From the NCBI GenBank assembly GCA_030643695.1, contig DAOWKM010000067.1, positions 1 to 9,728 on the forward strand: 9,728 bases of DNA, given 5' to 3'. Of this stretch, positions 7,128 to 9,728 are shown in pieces. Under the pieces are notes generated by a model. It had not been told where the DNA came from and made no database searches. It worked only from the letters and a program-made list of their open reading frames with translations. Position numbers and translations under genes: made by a program. How positions within the stretch are numbered: the first letter of the stretch is position 1; the number at the start of each line of letters is the position of its first letter. Origin of the DNA: Dehalococcoidia bacterium (GTDB taxonomy: Bacteria; Chloroflexota; Dehalococcoidia; Dehalococcoidales; DAOWKM01).

Positions 7128-7660
7128 GGATGCTGTAAATATAGAAGTGTGACCGCGGCTTCGGCATCTGATATTAGTGTTCGGTTATGGTCAGACGAGG
7201 TCAATGACGTGCCCTTCAGTTTGCAAACATGAAAATGCTCCTTGGCGCTGGCTATTGGCGCCTTTTCAGCCTGTGCCTATCCCGATAGCGTTCCCTTTTC
7301 GCCACTTGGAGTAGTGTCGCCCTTCAACTCTCACGCTGCATGAGCAGCGAAATTAGCGGTGTTTTGTCGGGGCGCTACGAGCTGATTGGTGGATTTCTAC
7401 CCAGACCTGCTGGAATACGGCGAAGGGGGATATTTCGCGTTACAACGTAAGCCTATATCCGTCTTTCTTTGAACGCCAGCTTAGTTGGGGGATAGTGCAT
7501 ATTAAAATCCACCGGCCACAACAATTCATCGTAATGTGTAGTCATAAGATAAATTGTTGCCCAACCCAATAGGGATGTAAACGGGTGGGATCCACACTTC
7601 TGCTCTGCTGCCACAGTCCTGAGGCGCTTGTGATAGTTGACCGCTAATACGGCGCTTCGC
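7128..7660. other. Region without a credible gene
   Basis: No ORF with a plausible start, ribosome binding site and protein character on either strand. The longest attractive ATG frame (7340-7450, 36 residues) has no ribosome binding site. The composition looks like ordinary mixed sequence, perhaps decayed coding DNA. I recognised no tRNA or other known RNA here apart from the terminator-like hairpin listed separately. Confidence 0.6.
7244..7266 (+). terminator. Weak rho-independent terminator candidate
   Basis: GGCGC (7244-7248) pairs with GCGCC (7258-7262) around a 9-base loop, followed by TTTT. The stem and the T-run are both short. It sits about 120 bases after the controller gene and could end its transcript. 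Confidence 0.35.
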
Positions 7661-7790
7661 TTGCTAGTAGTACTGGCTCAGTACTGAGCTTTTTCGTATC
7701 TGAGCGCTCGCTTACGTCGTACGTGAGCACTCAGGGCACTCCGTACCTGGTTTAGTACTGAGTGCTTAGTACTCCAGTATACTCTCAGCA

Positions 7791-7812
7791 TAGGGGGTAA
7801 CCCTCCCCCCTA
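7791..7812. repeat. G/C-rich inverted repeat
   Basis: TAGGGGG (7791-7797) and CCCCCTA (7806-7812) form a 7-bp stem. A related motif with GGGGT and ACCCC occurs at 8065-8082, and a partial one at 8265-8276, so this is a dispersed motif in the repeat region. There is no T-run, so a terminator is unlikely. Confidence 0.5.
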
Positions 7813-8064
7813 AGGGGTAATACTTGAATGTGCTTGTTATGCGTAGCCACTAGCCAGCGCCTCACCATGCTCTTGCTAGGGAGGACACTTAGCTAATCTC
7901 GTGCCTAAACCGCTATTTAGTACTGAACGAAGTAGCTATACCCAGTAGCTCGAAATACCATGTCTAGCAGCTCCAAATACTAGATTGGAAATGACTCGAA
8001 GTACTATATCTAGCAGCTATATCTATGAAGTAGCTTAGTGTTTATACTTGAGTATATACTCAGT

Positions 8065-8082
8065 AGAGGGGTCACCCCCTCT
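8065..8082. repeat. Inverted repeat AGAGGGG/CCCCTCT
   Basis: A 7-bp perfect stem with the loop TCAC. It directly follows the 14-bp palindrome at 8049-8062 and contains the last part of the 13-base direct repeat shared with 8257-8269. Confidence 0.55.
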
Positions 8083-8282
8083 GGTCTAGCTACACTGACT
8101 ATTCTACTGAGCATGCCACTGAGGTACTGAGTGCTGAGCAGCTGGTCTATCTGAGCATGCTGAGTACATATGCTGAAGTAGTGGGCTAAGCTCTCACTGC
8201 TTGATAGCTTGACTATGAGCAGTTGCGTATACTGCAACCCACTAGCTTAAGCCTATCTCAGTAGAGGGGGTTACCCTATCTA

Positions 8283-8440
8283 TTCTGGATAGCTAAATCG
8301 GTAAGCATAAGGGTGAGGTATTTGGGGCAAATTAGCCCCAACAAAAGACAATATTGTGACGCGCAAATTTGGACTAGAGCTCGCCCCCGACCATAACTGC
8401 TAATCCTGGAACTTGCCGTCTTAATGGATACTTCCGCAGA
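8283..8440. other. Intergenic segment with one hairpin
   Basis: No gene. TTGGGGC (8322-8328) and GCCCCAA (8335-8341) form a 7-bp stem with a 6-base loop. No T-run follows on either strand, so it is not called a terminator. Confidence 0.5.
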
Positions 8441-8469
8441 TTGACTCGGTCAGGAAAAGCAGTCACAAT
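8441..8469 (+). promoter_or_regulatory. Candidate promoter for the coiled-coil gene
   Basis: TTGACT (8441-8446), 17 bases, CACAAT (8464-8469): five of six and four of six consensus matches. The start would be near 8476, inside the 12-bp repeats, leaving a leader of about 185 bases. A GGTCA copy (8448-8452) lies in the spacer. Confidence 0.45.
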
Positions 8470-8505
8470 GGTCAAAAGGTCGGTCAAATGGACGGTCAGT
8501 AATGG
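8470..8505 (+). repeat. Three 12-bp tandem repeats beginning GGTCA
   Basis: Units start at 8470, 8482 and 8494: GGTCAAAAGGTC, GGTCAAATGGAC and GGTCAGTAATGG. Another GGTCA at 8448 is 22 bases upstream, so copies face about the same side of the helix. Five inverted copies (TGACC) follow at 8558, 8591, 8619, 8627 and 8640. This looks like an operator or iteron array, perhaps bound by the helix-turn-helix protein encoded downstream. Confidence 0.6.
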
Positions 8506-8563
8506 ACGGCAGCGATATAGCCTCTACGACATTGCAAAAGTGCTGATAAACCGTATTTGACCA

Positions 8564-8609
8564 GGGGGGAGTCCCCCACCCCTCAGGCGGTGACCACCCG
8601 GAGGTGGGG
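8564..8609 (+). promoter_or_regulatory. Two mutually exclusive leader hairpins
   Basis: GGGGG (8565-8569) can pair with CCCCC (8573-8577) around AGT. Alternatively CCCCACC (8574-8580) can pair with GGTGGGG (8603-8609). Both use the same C-run, so only one can form in the leader RNA about 40 bases before the ribosome binding site. A regulatory role is inference. Confidence 0.3.
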
Positions 8610-8648
8610 TAATGGCTCTGACCTAATGACCGGACCAGTTGACCATGC

Positions 8649-8655
8649 AAGGAGG
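8649..8655 (+). promoter_or_regulatory. Strong ribosome binding site of the coiled-coil gene
   Basis: AAGGAGG stands five bases before the ATG at 8661. It is the best site in the window and fixes the start. Confidence 0.85.
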
Positions 8656-8660
8656 ACAGG

Positions 8661-9728
8661 ATGAGACAGATTTCATTTCAGCAAAAGATGGGGGTCATTG
8701 AGTTCTACCTTGGTGGCCTTTCCACCAACGACATAGTCGATAAGAGCCAGATATCCAAGGGGGCAGTCGTTTCGATTCTTAAGGATGCTAGGGAAGGGAA
8801 TTTCCCTGGCCTGGAATTGAAGGACAGGATAGATGAACTGCACGGTCTGTCAGTGAGGCTTAGGAAAGAGGAATTAGACCTAACCCAGGCAAGATTAGGC
8901 TTTACTTTCCTCAGAAGGCTTCTGGATATGGATATTGAGCCAGATAAGCTTAAGGAATGGGCTGACTTCTGCTCGGAGATAAGTCCCACACCACCTGAGG
9001 GCTTCATACCGGCAGCGATTGAATTGTTCAGCAGTGAGAGAGCAACAGGCAAGGGCTATGCCGAGATTGCCACCGAAGTGAAAGAACTCTCCAGCCAGAG
9101 GGAGAAACTCCTCAGGGAGACAGCAGACCTGAAAGCCAGTGAACTCAAAGCCAAAGAACTCAGGGCTGAGATAGCGGAGACCCAAAAAAGGTTCAACAAA
9201 CTGAGGATGGAAAAGGAAAAACTGGAGGGTGTGGCCAAATCTTTAGACAGTTTTCTCCAGAAGAGGGCGGAAAAACTGGGGATTTCTCCTGATGAACTTG
9301 AGGCAAGGTTCAAGGAGCTAGTATCCCTTGAAGAGGAGTTAGCTGGTAAGAGAAGCGAGAAGAGTAAGTTAGCGGGGGAAATAGAAGCCCTAAGTGAAAG
9401 CCAGGAAAAGCTCTCTTCTCGCATGGAGAAGGCATCTGCAGACTTTGATAAAGATATTAAGTTAATCAGGGAGATGAGGAATGAGCTTGCGCAAATAGCC
9501 GAGGCGAAGGGAAGGTATGCGAGGGAGGTGGAAGATATGGAATGGGCTGAGCAAATTCTACCTTTTCTCCGTTACCCGGACAAGGTGGACGACCATGACT
9601 TCAAGCTTGCTTCCGCTGTAGTCGGCTGTATAGATAAATGGCTGCCAACACAGAATCTAGGCTTTCCCTGGGGAATAAAGTGGGGTGACATTACGAGGCA
9701 TGTCCAATCAAAGAGAGCACAACTTAGA
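8661..9728 (+). CDS. Helix-turn-helix plus long coiled-coil protein, unknown function, 3' end missing
   Basis: Open from the ATG at 8661 to the right edge, 356 codons without a stop. Residues 15-45 form a likely helix-turn-helix: YLGGLSTNDIVDKSQISKG then AVVSILKDAREG, like terminal-repeat or ParB/resolvase-type HTH units. Residues 50-125 are a mixed helical linker. Residues about 134-292 are a charged heptad coiled coil rich in K, E and L. The coil ends at WAEQILPFLRYPD, followed by a globular part with FPWGIKWGDITRHV near 338-351. There is no signal peptide or membrane segment, so a cytoplasmic DNA-binding or DNA-bridging role is likely. I do not recognise the family; SMC-like or partition-like behaviour is only a guess. 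The ribosome binding site is excellent. The upstream GGTCA repeats may be its own operator. Confidence 0.85.
   Translation, partial: MRQISFQQKMGVIEFYLGGLSTNDIVDKSQISKGAVVSILKDAREGNFPGLELKDRIDELHGLSVRLRKEELDLTQARLGFTFLRRLLDMDIEPDKLKEWADFCSEISPTPPEGFIPAAIELFSSERATGKGYAEIATEVKELSSQREKLLRETADLKASELKAKELRAEIAETQKRFNKLRMEKEKLEGVAKSLDSFLQKRAEKLGISPDELEARFKELVSLEEELAGKRSEKSKLAGEIEALSESQEKLSSRMEKASADFDKDIKLIREMRNELAQIAEAKGRYAREVEDMEWAEQILPFLRYPDKVDDHDFKLASAVVGCIDKWLPTQNLGFPWGIKWGDITRHVQSKRAQLR

Larger units (their letters stand above)
7661..8282. repeat. Palindrome- and repeat-rich noncoding region
   Basis: No credible gene. AGTACT occurs six times between 7669 and 8005 (7669, 7680, 7754, 7768, 7919, 8000), and CTAG eight times. 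Two perfect 14-bp palindromes are at 7676-7689 (centre AGTACT) and 8049-8062 (centre TATA). Direct repeats are a 24-base unit at 7949-7972 and 7995-8018 (21 identities), GTACTGAGTGCTNAG at 7755-7769 and 8124-8138, CTGAGCATGC at 8107-8116 and 8151-8160, and CTCAGTAGAGGGG at 8059-8071 and 8257-8269. G/C hairpins occur at 7791-7812 and 8065-8082. A 7-bp stem (8179-8185 with 8238-8244) encloses a smaller hairpin. An origin, attachment site or transposon debris are all possible. Confidence 0.7.

Noticed and set aside
7340..7450. 36-residue ATG frame on the plus strand
   Set aside because: No ribosome binding site and no recognisable protein pattern.
8010..8237. 75-codon minus-strand ORF
   Set aside because: Lies wholly in the repeat block, starts with TTG without a proper ribosome binding site, and has repeat-driven composition.
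7661..8282. CRISPR array
   Set aside because: Repeats are irregular in length and spacing, with several different families, and no cas gene is present.
8322..8341. Rho-independent terminator
   Set aside because: The 7-bp stem is good, but no T-run follows on either strand.
8450..8650. 66-codon minus-strand ORF
   Set aside because: Encoded by the GGTCA repeats and GC hairpins; the peptide is repetitive and has no family character.
8705..9424. Several serine/leucine-rich minus-strand ORFs
   Set aside because: They are the reverse image of the charged coiled coil of the plus-strand gene.

Overview
The window looks like a bacterial chromosome segment of moderate GC content with tightly overlapping genes and some GTG starts. 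The organism cannot be fixed from sequence alone. The small cysteine-rich protein in the glycan operon and the style of the helix-turn-helix/coiled-coil gene remind me of uncultured anaerobes such as Dehalococcoidia-type Chloroflexota, but this is a weak impression.

Region 1 (about 1-5180, minus strand) is a compact surface-glycan operon read right to left. It encodes a membrane-anchored GT2 glycosyltransferase, a small TIGR04076-like cysteine-rich protein, WecB (UDP-GlcNAc 2-epimerase), an SDR nucleotide-sugar epimerase/dehydratase, a GT4 glycosyltransferase and a second SDR epimerase that runs off the left edge. Most junctions overlap by 4-20 bases, so translational coupling is likely. A near-consensus sigma-70 promoter (TTGACA, 17 bp, CATAAT) lies just upstream. 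Together the genes would make and transfer modified sugars (ManNAc and others) to a lipid-linked or envelope glycan.

Region 2 (about 5180-6813) is an IS110-family element. Its transposase is split by a -1 frame change between the DEDD (RuvC-like) domain and the serine-containing C-terminal domain, although the expected catalytic residues remain. The 5' noncoding end upstream of the transposase can fold into a nested structure closed by a perfect 10-bp stem. It is a good candidate for the bridge RNA that guides IS110 recombinases.

Region 3 (6814-7127, plus strand) is a controller-type (C protein) helix-turn-helix regulator preceded by a double C-box operator with the spacing known from restriction-modification systems. 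No restriction or methylase gene is visible, so it appears to be an orphan controller.

Region 4 (7128-8660) is 1.5 kb without a credible gene. Its middle part (about 7660-8282) is unusually rich in short palindromes (AGTACT, CTAG, 14-bp perfect palindromes), direct repeats and G5/C5 hairpins. The right part has a candidate promoter followed by three 12-bp tandem repeats beginning GGTCA, then two competing GC-rich hairpins.

Region 5 (8661 to the right edge, plus strand) is an open-ended gene for a protein with an N-terminal helix-turn-helix and a long coiled coil. It has an excellent ribosome binding site and no family I can name. Regions 2-5 look like an accessory island next to a conserved glycan operon.
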